DNA of 64,000 nt from Streptomyces sp. NBC_01775 (GCF_035917675.1 NZ_CP109104.1:620001-684000); one strand, 5' to 3'. Numbered from the stretch's first letter, positions 34,725 to 44,160 are shown. A program made the numbers and translations. Notes: generated by a model from the letters alone, not told the origin.

Positions 34725-35687
34725 TCACCGTCTCAGAACGCGCTCGGCGTTGCCGTGCGCGATGCTCGCGAGGTCGGCCGGCGCGTACGGTGCCGAACGC
34801 AGGAATCCCACGGCCTCGGCGCTCGACTCGAACGGGTAGTCGATGGAGAACAGCACCCGGTCGACGCCGACGGTATGGACGGCTCCCAGCAGCGCGGCAT
34901 GCGACATGACTCCGCTGGTGGTGACATACACGTTGTTCCGCAGGTAGTACGAGGGCAGGTGTTGCACCCTGTGCTCGGCAGGCACCTGGTCGTAGCGGCT
35001 GTCGAGCCGGGCCATCTGGAACGGCAGCAGCTCGCCCATGTGCCCCAACATCACCGAGGCGCCCGGGAACTGGTCGAACACACCGCCGTAGATCAGCCGG
35101 AGCGCATGGGCACCCACCGTCGCGGTCCAGCCCCAGGACGGCCCGACCAGCACGGGATACCCGTCGAAGACCCGCCAGTTGTCCGCCGGCACAACAGCCG
35201 GATGCAGATACAGCGTCACGCCGAGGCGCTCCAGCTCGGCCCATACCGTTCTGAACTGCGGTTCGTCCAGGTAGTGCCCCCGCACATGGTCGTTGTACAG
35301 CACGCCCTTGAACCCGAGCTCCGTCACCGCCCGACGCAACTCCACAACCGCGGCCTTGGGGTCCTGCAACGGAAGGGTGGCAAAGCCCGCGAACCGTTTC
35401 GGATGTGCGGCGACCGCCTTGGCGAGATCGTCGTTGATTTGCCGCGCGGCCACCACGGCCTCCGCGGGATCCTCGATCACTTCCACGCCCGGCGTGGAAT
35501 ACGAGAGGACCTGGACATCGACCCCGTTGGCGTCCATGTCCGCCAGCCGCAGCTCGGTCAGATCGTCCAGGCGACGGAACCACTCCTGCTTGATCGCCCC
35601 CGGCACCGCCATGCGCTGACGGATCGCTGCCTCCTGCCGGATGGCTCCGGGAATGGAGAAGGCCTCTTCCACGGCCACGATGCGCAT
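34725..35687 (-). CDS. Amidohydrolase-2 family protein, gamma-resorcylate decarboxylase-like
   Basis: A 320-residue metallo-TIM-barrel. FATLPLQDPKAAVVELRRAV, GVTLYLHPAV (metal His), MLGHMGELLPFQ and VLFSIDYPFES (metal Asp) match the gamma-resorcylate/2,6-dihydroxybenzoate decarboxylase group. The entry motif is VAVEEAFSIP, where the well-studied decarboxylases have EEHF, so one metal ligand His is replaced by Ala, as in a subset of the family. GGAG precedes the ATG. Lying beside the salicylate operon, it might decarboxylate or hydrolyse a dihydroxybenzoate. Without the His the reaction is uncertain. Confidence 0.8.
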   Translation of the reverse strand: MRIVAVEEAFSIPGAIRQEAAIRQRMAVPGAIKQEWFRRLDDLTELRLADMDANGVDVQVLSYSTPGVEVIEDPAEAVVAARQINDDLAKAVAAHPKRFAGFATLPLQDPKAAVVELRRAVTELGFKGVLYNDHVRGHYLDEPQFRTVWAELERLGVTLYLHPAVVPADNWRVFDGYPVLVGPSWGWTATVGAHALRLIYGGVFDQFPGASVMLGHMGELLPFQMARLDSRYDQVPAEHRVQHLPSYYLRNNVYVTTSGVMSHAALLGAVHTVGVDRVLFSIDYPFESSAEAVGFLRSAPYAPADLASIAHGNAERVLRR

Positions 35688-36393
35688 CTTTTTCTCCTTC
35701 TTGGCGTTTCGATGGCCCTTCGAGCCGCCGGGCGTGGCGGAGGCACGGCTGCCGGGCGCCGTCTCGGCGGCGAGCCCGGACTGCCCCGTGACCAGACCGC
35801 CGCATGGCGGCAGTCAGAGGGTGGGCTGTCGTGACCGGCTGGTCCTGCTCTGCTCGCAGAGCCGACGGGCCGCATCCGGCGACCGGGGCCGAGGGCAAAT
35901 GCACCCTCTCGGGCCGGGACCAGCCCGAACGAGGTCAGGCAGTTGTCCCGGCAAGTCGCTGACGCCCACCCCTGCGGGGCCGCCTGACCACCAGCGCCTG
36001 AGCAGAGGAGGTGCTGACTCTTGCCGCTCCAGAGCGCTCCTGGGTGACGTGGGGCTGCTGCCCACTCCCCCTCTCTTGAACTGGAGCCAAGCTAGTTCTA
36101 GGGTATTTTCCAGTCAAGACCAGTGAGGAAGTCAGATAGACGCAGCCTCGACTCATGACTCGCAGTCAAGAACCCGGGCGGTCTGTCAACCTGTGCCGAT
36201 TGCCACGGCCAGGCCACGCAACGGGCCGCCCCGGATCGTCGGACTGTTCGGTTTCGTGTTCCGGTCCTGGTGAGCCGTCTGGCCGAGGTTCGCTCCCACA
36301 CGTTCTGACCGGGGCGGGTGAGGCGCAGGCGGCGCCATGAAGCCCTAGATGAACCGCGTAACGATGTGAAGGGACGTGAGAGTGGAGCAGACC
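35688..36393. other. Gene-free stretch, probable divergent promoter region
   Basis: About 700 bp separating the minus-strand decarboxylase-like gene and the plus-strand dehydrogenase. A relatively AT-rich patch with CTAGTTCTAGGGTATTTTCC lies near 36090-36112. No coding frame with family motifs and no RNA gene was identified. Confidence 0.45.
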
Positions 36394-37446
36394 ATGATGG
36401 CGGTCCGCCTGTTCGAACATGGCGAACCCGAGGTGCTCAAGTACATAGAGGCGCCGATTCCCGAGGTCGGCCCCGACGACGTCTTGATGCGCGTACACGC
36501 CACGGCCGTCAACAGCTGGGACCTGCGCTACCGCGCGGGCAACCTGCCGCAGCCTCTGCCGGGACGGCCGCCGTGGCCTCTGCCGTTCCAGCTCGGCAGG
36601 GACGCGGCCGGTGAAATCGTCGCCACCGGCGAGAACGTCACCCGGTGGAACCCCGGCGACAGGGCGGTGCAGCTTCCGCACCCGCCGTGCCGTAACTGCG
36701 CCCTGTGCGTACGCGGCCTGGAAAACCTGTGCGTCGACACCGCCTACCCCGGACACCAGGTCTTCGGCGGATACGCCCAGTACGTCGTGCGCCGCCAGGA
36801 CGCGATCCTGCCCATCCCCGACGGCGTCGACTTCGAGACGGCCGCAGCCACCATGTGGACCTACACCACTCCCCTCAACTGCGCACGCCAAGCACCCGTC
36901 GGCCCCGGCGACACCGTGGTCATCACCGGCGCCAGCGGCGGGATGGCCATCGCCTGCGCACAACTGGCCAAACTCAGCGGAGCCACCGTCATCGGCACCA
37001 CCACCAAGCCGGACCGCGACGAAGCGCTCAGCAAGCTCGGCTACGACCACATCCTGCACTCCACCGATCCCGGACTGCCGGCGCGAGTCCGGGAGCTGAC
37101 GCACGGTCTGGGCGCCGACGCCGTCTGGGACTGTGTCGGCGGCAACGACTTCTTCCAGCTCTCCCTTTTCTGCACACGGCTCGGCGGCACGGTCATCGTC
37201 CTGGGCACACCGACCGACCAGGGCTCACGCCTCGAACTGGACGCACTCGCCCTCATCGGCCGACAGGTCAAGATCGCCAGCGTCCGCGGCGCCACCCTGC
37301 GCGACCAGCAACTCTGCCTGGAACTGCTGGCAGACAAAAAGATCAACCCGATCATCGACCGCGCCTACCCCCTGGAAGAAGCCGCCGAAGCCCACGCCTA
37401 CCTCGAAAGCCACCGGCAGACCGGCAAAGTACTCCTCCTGCCCTAA
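36394..37446 (+). CDS. Zinc-binding alcohol dehydrogenase family protein
   Basis: A 350-residue medium-chain dehydrogenase. The four-Cys structural zinc loop is CRNCALCVRGLENLC near residue 95, and the cofactor loop is ITGASGGMAIACAQLA. The GVNSWD-equivalent VNSWDLRYRAG indicates a quinone-reductase-like substrate site, so it is a mixed type in which structural zinc is retained. The ATG at 36394 has GGAG six bases upstream; GTG at 36376 or 36382 would add a few residues. It stands alone, so its substrate cannot be inferred from an operon. Confidence 0.83.
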   Translation: MMAVRLFEHGEPEVLKYIEAPIPEVGPDDVLMRVHATAVNSWDLRYRAGNLPQPLPGRPPWPLPFQLGRDAAGEIVATGENVTRWNPGDRAVQLPHPPCRNCALCVRGLENLCVDTAYPGHQVFGGYAQYVVRRQDAILPIPDGVDFETAAATMWTYTTPLNCARQAPVGPGDTVVITGASGGMAIACAQLAKLSGATVIGTTTKPDRDEALSKLGYDHILHSTDPGLPARVRELTHGLGADAVWDCVGGNDFFQLSLFCTRLGGTVIVLGTPTDQGSRLELDALALIGRQVKIASVRGATLRDQQLCLELLADKKINPIIDRAYPLEEAAEAHAYLESHRQTGKVLLLP

Positions 37447-37599
37447 CACCCCGAGCCGCCTGCCGAACGGGGGAACTGCCCCAGGTTGGGTGGAGCCGAG
37501 TTACTTGGTTTCATGCTGCCGGCGGTGTACGGAGTTCGTACTCCACCGGACTGATCATGACTCGTCAGTCGCCATTGCCCTAAGCTCGCGGATCCGTCT

Positions 37600-38150
37600 A
37601 GTGCGTTGACCACGAACGTCGGCCGGGTGTGGTGATACGCGGTTCAGTATTCGCGGCACGGGGTTCTGTCGGCCTCACTCTCGATGGCAACGTGGTCGCT
37701 GTTGAGGGTGAGGCCGAAATGGCAGAGCCGGTCAGAGCACGGCGGTTGACCGATGAAGAGGGCCGGAAGCTGCAGCAGATCGTCCAGCGGGGCAGACACG
37801 AGTCCGTGCGGTCCGCCGGGCGTTGATCGTTATGGCGTCGGCGTCGGAGACCCCTGTGACGGCGATCGCGCGGTTGGTTGCCGCGCATGAGGACACCGTC
37901 CGGGATGTGATCCACCCCTTCAAGGCGAGGGGCCTGGCCGCGTGGACCCTCAGTGGGCGGGAGGCCGTCCTCGCCTGATCAACTCCAGGACTACCTGTGG
38001 TGGCGCAACGCCAATGCCCGCCACCCCGACGTCCTGGCCGCCCCACGTCGCGAGCGCGCCAAGGTCCGCAGCGAACGCCAACAACGCTGGGGACGCCCAC
38101 GGCCCACAGTCGCCTGATCAGACCCGGCGAACGTCCGTGGTCAACGCACT
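37600..38150 (+). mobile_element. IS630-type element, internally deleted, both ends kept
   Basis: The left inverted repeat (AGTGCGTTGACCACGAACGT, 37600-37619) matches the right one read inward from 38150 (one mismatch in 20). The 550-bp length is about half that expected. The transposase inside is shifted and deleted. IS630 elements target TA: TA is present at the left junction, but the right junction here is TG. The matching TA is found at the right end of the second remnant (38952). Confidence 0.72.
37719..38117 (+). pseudogene. IS630-family transposase remnant
   Basis: It starts MAEPVRARRLTDEEGRKLQQ, the usual helix-turn-helix N-terminus. It shifts frame after HESVR to ALIVMASASETPVTAIARL, then keeps only the C-terminal tail DYLWWRNANARHPDVLA, RRERAKVRSERQ to the stop at 38117. 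The entire DDE catalytic domain is deleted. Confidence 0.75.
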
Positions 38151-38169
38151 GGCTGCTTGAGGGCCGCGC

Positions 38170-38712
38170 CTACTTTCGCACGCGGAACCGGAGCATCGTG
38201 ACGGCGCCCGACTGGGTGTTGCTGAAAGGTTCCAGGTCGATCCTGTCGAGGCTTGAGGGCGAGAAGCGGATACCGTCGCCGAGTAGCACCGGTAGGACAT
38301 ACACCAGGATCTCGTCGACGAGCCCGCGCCGCAGGCACTGGGCGGCCACGTCGGCACCGAGGATCTCCAGGTTCTTGCCGCCCGCGGCGCTGTGTGCCGT
38401 GGCAACGGCTTCCTCAAGTCCACAGGTGAGGAACGTGACGGCAGGGTCCGGTTCGTCGGGAGGCTCGTGGGTGAGGACGAACTGTGCTCCCCCGTCGTAG
38501 GTGGCGTCCTGGCCGGCCATACGCTTGGCGACCTCGTACGTGCCCCGGCCGACGAGCATGGCGCCTGTGGCCGCCATGATCTCCGGGAACACGTCCGCAG
38601 TCAGGTACTCGGCGATCCAGTCCATCGCGTGGCCAGGACCGGCGATGAAGCCGTCCAGCGACATCGCCCTGTTCACGACCACTTTGCCGGTGCCGGTGCT
38701 CACGTCGCTCAT
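38170..38712 (-). CDS. Dihydrofolate reductase family protein (RibD C-terminal fold)
   Basis: A 180-residue protein with VVVNRAMSLDGFIAGPG at its start (the SLDGFI motif of the family), a central MLVGRGTYEVAKRM and the end LEILGADVAAQCLRRGLVDEI, LPVLLGDGIRF. These NADPH-dependent reductases act on pteridines, riboflavin precursors or unknown compounds. True folate enzymes are about 160 residues with different motifs. GGAG precedes the ATG. It lies precisely between two IS630 C-terminal remnants in the same orientation, so it may be cargo carried by the IS. Confidence 0.85.
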   Translation of the reverse strand: MSDVSTGTGKVVVNRAMSLDGFIAGPGHAMDWIAEYLTADVFPEIMAATGAMLVGRGTYEVAKRMAGQDATYDGGAQFVLTHEPPDEPDPAVTFLTCGLEEAVATAHSAAGGKNLEILGADVAAQCLRRGLVDEILVYVLPVLLGDGIRFSPSSLDRIDLEPFSNTQSGAVTMLRFRVRK

Positions 38713-38782
38713 GCGTACTCTCCAAGAATTTTGGAAGCCCGAGGCCGAATCATAGTTCGGCCGGCGGGGAGGGCGAGGGCGG

Positions 38783-38951
38783 GAGTTGCACGCGTATCTG
38801 CGGTGGCGCAACGCGAACAACCGGCACCCGGATGTGCTGGCCCCGCAGCGTCGGGAACGTGCCCGGGTACGGAGTGAACGACACCGCTGGCGGGGTCGCT
38901 CTCAGTCCCGGGCCGCGTGACCAACCCGGTGATCGTTTGTGGTCACCGCAC
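38783..38951 (+). mobile_element. Second IS630 right-end remnant
   Basis: LHAYLRWRNANNRHPDVLAP and RRERARVRSERHR repeat the transposase tail seen at 38010-38117, with the stop at 38918-38920. They are followed by a matching right inverted repeat (GTGGTCACCGCAC) and the target dinucleotide TA at 38952-38953. Only this about 170-bp end survives. Confidence 0.72.
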
Positions 38952-39265
38952 TAGCGGGCCGCAGGTGTGGGCTGGTTGCCACCCGCGACAAAGGTGGTCT
39001 CCGTGGTGAACAAAGCATCCACGGCGGAGTCCTGACCCTCCAGGCCCGAGGCACGGACGGTCTCACCAAGGCGCGTGGCACCCTTCGCGGCGACGTACAG
39101 AGTGCGCCGGGGTGCTCGCGGGTCCATGAGGCCCGCGCTGAAGGCGAGGAGCTGGGCGGCGGTGCCGATCGTGCCTTCGCCTGCCGCGGGCATTGCGGAA
39201 AGCCGTGGGGCCACACCGCTGAAGAGCCGCCGCAGCATGCGCCTGTTCGCGACCGCCGAGGACAT
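38951..39265 (-). pseudogene. SDR remnant, degenerate copy of the gene at 51229-52020
   Basis: Minus-strand blocks LLAFSAGLMDPRAPRRTLYVA, then RLGETVRASGLEGQDSAVDAL and VAGGNQPTPAAR, match the intact SDR at 51229 block by block. The catalytic-to-C-terminal segment between AAKGAT and RLGETV is deleted, and the N-terminal half is lost. The stop TAG at 38951 comes from the IS630 junction, which removed the last five residues seen in the intact copy. Confidence 0.8.
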
Positions 39266-39282
39266 GCGGTGGCCGCGCTCGT

Positions 39283-39429
39283 GCCACGTCGATCGCGAGG
39301 CGGATCGAACGGGAGACGACCTCGCCGCTCTCCCCGGATGACAAGGATGCCATTCACCGGCTGCTCTACCGTCTGGTCGAGGAGCTGAACGCCGACGCCC
39401 TCGCCATCGACGGTCGATCCCTGAACTGA
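39283..39429 (+). pseudogene. MarR C-terminal remnant
   Basis: The frame SIARRIERETTSPLSPDDKD, HRLLYRLVEELNADA ends at 39429. It aligns with the C-terminal dimerisation helices of the MarR protein at 52093-52548 (VIADIERHITEGLGPDES, LRTLLDRVSKTV). Position and orientation relative to the SDR remnant are the same as in the intact pair. Confidence 0.6.
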
Positions 39430-39487
39430 CCCGGGCCGTCCAGCCGAGCCACTTCCGGATCCGACTCGGCGAGGTGAGGAAGAGACG

Positions 39488-40014
39488 TTGAAAGGCTGGC
39501 GTCCCCTTGGCCGATCTCTCCGTCGACCCATCGCCCGCACCGCCGGCGTCGGCAAGGCAGCCATCGACCGCCGCTGGAGCGACAAGGAGGACCTCTTCGT
39601 CGACGTCATCCGCGCCGCCGAGCCCCCTGAACGCGACCTCCCCGGCAATCGATGCGGGACGACCTGGACGTTCTGCTGGAGTCGCTGCGTCAACGCAGCC
39701 TGTCCGGCCGCTCGTCGGCGATCCTGCACACCGCGCACGCCCAGATGAGAAGCAGCCCGAAGATATGGGCCGCCCGCCACCCCGGTGTGATCACTCCCCG
39801 GCTCGACCTCGGACTGGAGACTCTCCGGCGAGGCCAGCTGAACGAGGACCTCCGTACGGGCATCGACCTGGAACTGACCATCGACATGTTCGTCGGCCCC
39901 CTGCTCATCCGCACGTTCGTACGCCACGACCCCGGCCTCCCGGATGGGCTGCCCGAACAGATCGTCGACGCCGTCCTCCATGGCCTACGGCCCGTCAGCT
40001 CCCCGCGCGGTTGA
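39488..40014 (+). pseudogene. TetR family regulator, frameshifted
   Basis: VADLSVD-type helix residues at 39507 shift into ARTAGVGKAAIDRRWSDKED and LFVDVIRAAEPPERDLPGN, the TetR helix-turn-helix and helix 4. A second shift at about 39650 gives MRDDLDVLLESLRQRSLSG, then RLDLGLETLRRGQLNEDL and FVGPLLIRTFVRHDPG to the stop at 40014. Both halves are well conserved, so the damage is recent or the region has sequencing errors. As read, no full protein is made. Confidence 0.75.
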
Positions 40015-40220
40015 ACGCGTGGGCGCCGGGGGGGCGACCGCTGTCACCCGCGTCTGCCGCACCGCACCCGGTAGGAGCGCGAACCCGACTTGGTGGTGCC
40101 CCGGCCGCTTGCCTGAGGAGAACTTGCGCATTCGCTGGACGGCGTAATGCCGCGGGTCACCGTGCTGCCGCGTACCGAGCAGCCGTTGGCCCCGTGGTGG
40201 TGTTCCGTCGCAGTTCCTGC

Positions 40221-40257
40221 GCGGGGTGTCTCCCCTCCACCTGGGGAGACACCCCGC
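40221..40257 (-). terminator. Very strong terminator hairpin after the NmrA-like gene
   Basis: GCGGGGTGTCTCCCC (40221-40235) and GGGGAGACACCCCGC (40243-40257) are perfect 15-bp inverted arms with a 7-nt loop, 17 bp beyond the minus-strand stop at 40275. It could act in both directions and insulate the tetR remnant. Confidence 0.85.
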
Positions 40258-40274
40258 GACTGCGTCGGGAGCGC

Positions 40275-41162
40275 TCAGCCTCGCGCGGCGAACGCGGTGG
40301 CCGCTTCCTCAAAGGACGCGGGTTCACGGCCGAGCAGCATCCGCAGGACGTTGCTGTTGCCGCGCAGGCCGTGCCGGTCATAGTCCTGCCACATGGCGCG
40401 CATGTCCGAGGCCCGGGACGCAGAGTCGGCAACTCCCGGCGGGAGCGGTGCGTCCGCCCAGTCCACCGTCCTCGCCTCCAGATCCACTCCTCGTGCACGT
40501 CCGGCGAAGCGCACCGCGTCGGCCAACGTGAGGGTAGGTCCCGCGAGTTCGTAGGTCGCCGAGTCGTGGCCTTGCTCGGAGAGCACCTTGACGCCGGCTT
40601 CCCCGAGGTCACGCAAGTCGATGAACGAGAACTCGTTGTCGACGTTGAACGGCACCCCGACGGGGCCGGCCGGAGCCCTCCCCCACGTCGACAGGACGAT
40701 CTGCGCGAACATCGAGGGCTGGAGAATCGTCCAGTTCAGGTTTGAGGCCCGCACGGCGGCCTCGGCGTTCGCCTTGCGCAGGTGGTGGCGCAGCCCAGGG
40801 GTGTGCGGGTGGAGGACGGACAGGTACACGAACCGGCGCGCGCCCTCGTGCTCAGCCGCCTCGAGCGCCCTGATCGCGAGCACGTCTTCCTCAGGGTGGA
40901 ACGCCGGCGGAATCATGAACACGAAGTCGGCGTTCTTCAGCGCCTGACGGACGGCGTCCGGCTCCTCCAGGTCGGCCTCGACGGTATCGCCCACGCCCAG
41001 CGCAGCCACTCGTTCCCGCCCTGACGGGCCGTGCACCACGGCCCGGACCCGGAATGGGGTTCGCAGCGCGGCCTCCAGCACGTACGTACCGCAGAGCCCT
41101 GCCGCCCCGATCACCGCGATCAGGGGCTGCTCCTTGCTGCGTACGGCTTCTGACTCGGACAC
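40275..41162 (-). CDS. NmrA-like NAD(P)-binding protein (atypical SDR)
   Basis: A 295-residue protein from the GTG at 41162 (AGGAAACCGGGAAA upstream). LIAVIGAAGLCGTYVLEAAL is the cofactor loop, VRAVVHGPSGRERVAAL the NmrA-type second strand, NADFVFMIPPAFHPEED and NWTILQPSMFAQIVL follow. There is no YxxxK pair, as is usual in NmrA/HSCARG-like proteins, which are redox sensors or NAD(P)H:quinone reductases. A decayed near copy lies at 52678-53160. It may be the last gene of the 41-46 kb operon (65-bp gap) or independent. Confidence 0.85.
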   Translation of the reverse strand: MSESEAVRSKEQPLIAVIGAAGLCGTYVLEAALRTPFRVRAVVHGPSGRERVAALGVGDTVEADLEEPDAVRQALKNADFVFMIPPAFHPEEDVLAIRALEAAEHEGARRFVYLSVLHPHTPGLRHHLRKANAEAAVRASNLNWTILQPSMFAQIVLSTWGRAPAGPVGVPFNVDNEFSFIDLRDLGEAGVKVLSEQGHDSATYELAGPTLTLADAVRFAGRARGVDLEARTVDWADAPLPPGVADSASRASDMRAMWQDYDRHGLRGNSNVLRMLLGREPASFEEAATAFAARG

Positions 41163-41227
41163 TTTCCCGGTTTCCTCTCGCTGTTCTGAGGTGACTCCGC
41201 GGCGCCGTGACGCGCGCGTGCGTCGGG

Positions 41228-42331
41228 TCAGGGGTTGATCACGGTCATCCACATGGGGTCGTCGGACCGTTGCTGTATCGCGTCCATGGCCTTGAGCGCT
41301 TCGGCGAGCGGGAACCGATGGGTGATGAGCTCGTCGGCGGTGAGGGCGCCCGTCTCGAGCAGACGCAGGACATCCGTTGCATCCCGGCGGGTGTAGGCGC
41401 GAGTGGCGACGAAGCGCCAGCAATGCATCATCAGGGCGATGGGGGGAAGCGACAGCGGGGTGGAGTTGCCGCCCATGTGCACGAGTGTGCCGCCGGTGGC
41501 CATGCCCGCCATGGTCTGGCCGAGGGCGGGACCCTCCGGGATGAAGTCGATGACGGCATGGGCTCCCTCGGGTGCCAGCTCGCGCAGCCGACGGGTGAGA
41601 GTGCCGTCGGTCGACCAGTTCTCAGGGAGTTCGTCGAGTGCGACGACACTGGCCGGTATGCCGCCGGCGAGCCCGGCGACGCGGTGGAGACGCTCGGTGT
41701 CGCGGCCGACGAGGATCAGACGGGCGACTCCGAAGTGCTCCGCGAGTTTGACCGTCGCGGTTCCCATGGTGCCGGTCGCGGCGGTAACCACGAGAGCGGC
41801 CCGTTCCGGAAGGTCGGCGCACTTGAGCGCGCGCATGGCGTTGGCCAGATCCTGGACCTTGGCCGCGACGTCGAAGCCGACGGAGTCCGGCAGGGAATCG
41901 ATCAGCCAGTGCGGGACACGGACGTACTCCGCGAGTCCGCCGTCGTGGTACTGCTCGTACAGCGGCATCGGACCATCGCCGAATGCGGCGTGGCCGAGCA
42001 TGGCCTGCTGGGCGCACATCATGTCCCGGTCGGTACGGCAGTAGTCGCATTCACGGCAGTTCAGCAGGGGGTGGACCCGCACCCGGTCGCCGACCGCGTG
42101 GCCCGTGACGTCCCGGCCGACGGCGGAGACGACGCCTGCGGCCTCGTGGCCGAGGGTGGTGGGCAGGTGCTTGAGCGCTCCCATCCGCAGCAGGCGCATG
42201 ATGCCCGGCGCCAGGCCGGCGGAGGCGACCTTCACGACCACGTCGAGCGGACCTGGCTCGGGGACGGGCACCTCGTCCAGGGCGAGTGCTTCGGCGCCTT
42301 GGTGCGCTCGCAGGGCGAGCATCGTGGCCAT
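41228..42331 (-). CDS. Zinc-dependent alcohol dehydrogenase
   Basis: A 367-residue MDR enzyme. GHEAAGVVSAVG, the structural zinc cluster CRECDYCRTDRDMMC near residue 93, and the cofactor loop TAATGTMGTATVKLAEHFG are clear. The ATG overlaps the cupin stop (TGATG), and GGAGG lies seven bases upstream. It therefore belongs to the minus-strand 41-46 kb operon and probably oxidises an alcohol or reduces an aldehyde intermediate there. The usual second catalytic Cys (GHE is present) is less obvious in the C-terminal part. Confidence 0.86.
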   Translation of the reverse strand: MATMLALRAHQGAEALALDEVPVPEPGPLDVVVKVASAGLAPGIMRLLRMGALKHLPTTLGHEAAGVVSAVGRDVTGHAVGDRVRVHPLLNCRECDYCRTDRDMMCAQQAMLGHAAFGDGPMPLYEQYHDGGLAEYVRVPHWLIDSLPDSVGFDVAAKVQDLANAMRALKCADLPERAALVVTAATGTMGTATVKLAEHFGVARLILVGRDTERLHRVAGLAGGIPASVVALDELPENWSTDGTLTRRLRELAPEGAHAVIDFIPEGPALGQTMAGMATGGTLVHMGGNSTPLSLPPIALMMHCWRFVATRAYTRRDATDVLRLLETGALTADELITHRFPLAEALKAMDAIQQRSDDPMWMTVINP

Positions 42332-43320
42332 CAGCGGACCTCCACCGAGAGGCTCGGGAGCCGTTCGGAGGTGTAGGCATCCGCTGTACGCGTGGTCTCG
42401 GCGACCTGGGGCAGTTCCTGGTGCGAGAGGAGACTGACGTAGTCACCGGGCTCGGTCACGACGCTGGTGTGGGAGATGCCGAGCGGGACGCGCACGAAGT
42501 CGCCCGGCTCGAGGTCGGCGACGCCCCGCTGGGTGATCAGCGTGCGGTGACCATGGGCTTGGTACTGGATCTCGTCGGCGTCGAGGGTGCGCCGGTAACG
42601 GCGCTGCCCGCCAGGAGTGGTGGTGACCATGCCGAGGCGGATGCGATCGGTCGTGTACAGCCAAGTGACGTCCTGACCGGAATCGGCCCGCAGCACCGCC
42701 ATCCGCCTGTCCTCGTGGTGCACCTGCTCGAGCAGGAGCTGTTCGTCGACCCCGAAGACGGTGATGTCGTGGCCGAGCGCGGCCATGCACTGAGTGATCG
42801 CCTCGTTGGCCTCGCCGGGCTGCCAACCGGGGAACGGCGGGAACATGGCCCCGGACTCCCGCTGGGCCGACGCCAGTTCGGTGACCGGCGCGGAGATGTA
42901 GAACAGCAGGTGGCTGTCCTCGCGGCCGTAGTTGTCATGGGCGACGCCGCGCGGGATACGGGAGAACTCGCCGGGCTGGAACTCGATCACACCGAGCTCG
43001 GACATCAGTGTCCGCTCGCCGCCGATCTGGTAGGAGATCTCGTCGACGTCGCAGTTGCGGTGGTAGAACGGCTGCCGTCCGTCGAGTTTCTGCCACTCGA
43101 CGCGGATCTCGTCGTTCTCGTAGACGCCGCGCGGCGGGGCGAATGCCTCCGGCTCGTACTGCTGCGGGTAGTGCACCACGGTCAGCGGCGGGTGCTCCTG
43201 CCACAGTTTGACGGGCACCTTCGTGGGATGCGGCGGCGAGAGAAGCAGGTGCTCGTCGCGGACGATACTGCGCAACGGATGGTCGGAGCCCAGGACCATG
43301 ACGTCTTCAACGACGCTCAC
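42331..43320 (-). CDS. Homogentisate-dioxygenase-like cupin protein
   Basis: A 329-residue double-domain cupin. Blocks are FYHRNCDVDEISYQIGGERT (cupin His and Glu), GVIEFQPGEFSRIPRGVAHD and the C-terminal repeat DEIQYQAHGHRTLITQ, VADLEPGDFVRVPLGISHT. The HRN(C/M) and RIPRGVAH pattern is that of homogentisate 1,2-dioxygenase relatives, but the protein is about 100 residues shorter than true HmgA. The GTG at 43320 has GGAGG upstream. In an operon with an FAH-fold hydrolase it may be the ring-cleaving enzyme. It could also be a non-dioxygenase cupin. Confidence 0.75.
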   Translation of the reverse strand: MSVVEDVMVLGSDHPLRSIVRDEHLLLSPPHPTKVPVKLWQEHPPLTVVHYPQQYEPEAFAPPRGVYENDEIRVEWQKLDGRQPFYHRNCDVDEISYQIGGERTLMSELGVIEFQPGEFSRIPRGVAHDNYGREDSHLLFYISAPVTELASAQRESGAMFPPFPGWQPGEANEAITQCMAALGHDITVFGVDEQLLLEQVHHEDRRMAVLRADSGQDVTWLYTTDRIRLGMVTTTPGGQRRYRRTLDADEIQYQAHGHRTLITQRGVADLEPGDFVRVPLGISHTSVVTEPGDYVSLLSHQELPQVAETTRTADAYTSERLPSLSVEVR

Positions 43321-43416
43321 GGGGACCTCCTTGTCCTTGGGTGAATGAGAGGATCGACTCGGGTGAGGGGGAGGGAATGTGTGCCGGAGCCTGTTGCCTG
43401 AAGCCCACGGCAGTGT

Positions 43417-44160
43417 TCACCTCTTTCGGCCCCAGTACATCTCGATACCCTTCCATTCCATCAGCTGAGGGCTGTCGACCTTGTCCCCGAACGCCTCGCG
43501 GATCTGCTCTCCGGAGTAGTAGGGAATGTCGTCCACGGGGACGTGCGCGAAGAGTTTGTCGAACCACTGCCGAAGGTGGACGTCGGAGTTGATACGGGAG
43601 GAGAACGTCGCTCCCTTCAAAACCGATTCGGCCAGCACGATGCGCCGGCCCGGCTTCATCACCCGCAGCAGGTCCGCGGCCGTCTCGTGCCAGTCGTCAC
43701 AGTGTTGTGTCGCCTGCAACACGGCGACGCAATCGTATGCCTCGTCGTCCACCGAGTCCGTGTACGACCAGCGCCAGCAGCCGATCTGTCCGTTCCGGCC
43801 GGGGACCTTGCCGAGGACGGCGTTTCGTCCGTCCTTGATGATCTCCACGGTGTCGATGACGCCCTCCGGTCCCACCAGGGCCCGCATGTCCTCGACCCAT
43901 CCGGAGGGCGCGATGCCCTCACCGATGAGCAGAATCCGGTCTCCGGGACGGAGTTCGAGCAGACCGTAGACGATCTCGGAGATCGGCCGGGCCAGCTCCT
44001 GCCAGATGTACGGCAGGCCACCGGCGATGGCCATGGCCATTTCCCATTTCACCCGCAGGGTGACGTCATGGATTTCCGGCCCGAAACGCTCCTCGTCCCA
44101 CGGCTGGATGTACTCCCACGGGTCTCCGCCACCGAATCCGTTCTTCACTTCCGTGCTCAC
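43417..44160 (-). CDS. Methyltransferase-fold protein (class I, SAM-binding-like)
   Basis: A 247-residue protein from a GTG at 44160 with GGAGG upstream. [20 protein letters not shown] is motif I of class I methyltransferases, [10 protein letters not shown] motif [17 protein letters not shown] motif IV and [16 protein letters not shown] motif VI. IGEG is a variant of the usual GxGxG. The N-terminal helices ([13 protein letters not shown]) are specific to a small actinobacterial group that I cannot name. It is surrounded by catabolic enzymes, so it may methylate or simply bind an aromatic intermediate. Confidence 0.75.
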   Translation of the reverse strand: MSTEVKNGFGGGDPWEYIQPWDEERFGPEIHDVTLRVKWEMAMAIAGGLPYIWQELARPISEIVYGLLELRPGDRILLIGEGIAPSGWVEDMRALVGPEGVIDTVEIIKDGRNAVLGKVPGRNGQIGCWRWSYTDSVDDEAYDCVAVLQATQHCDDWHETAADLLRVMKPGRRIVLAESVLKGATFSSRINSDVHLRQWFDKLFAHVPVDDIPYYSGEQIREAFGDKVDSPQLMEWKGIEMYWGRKR

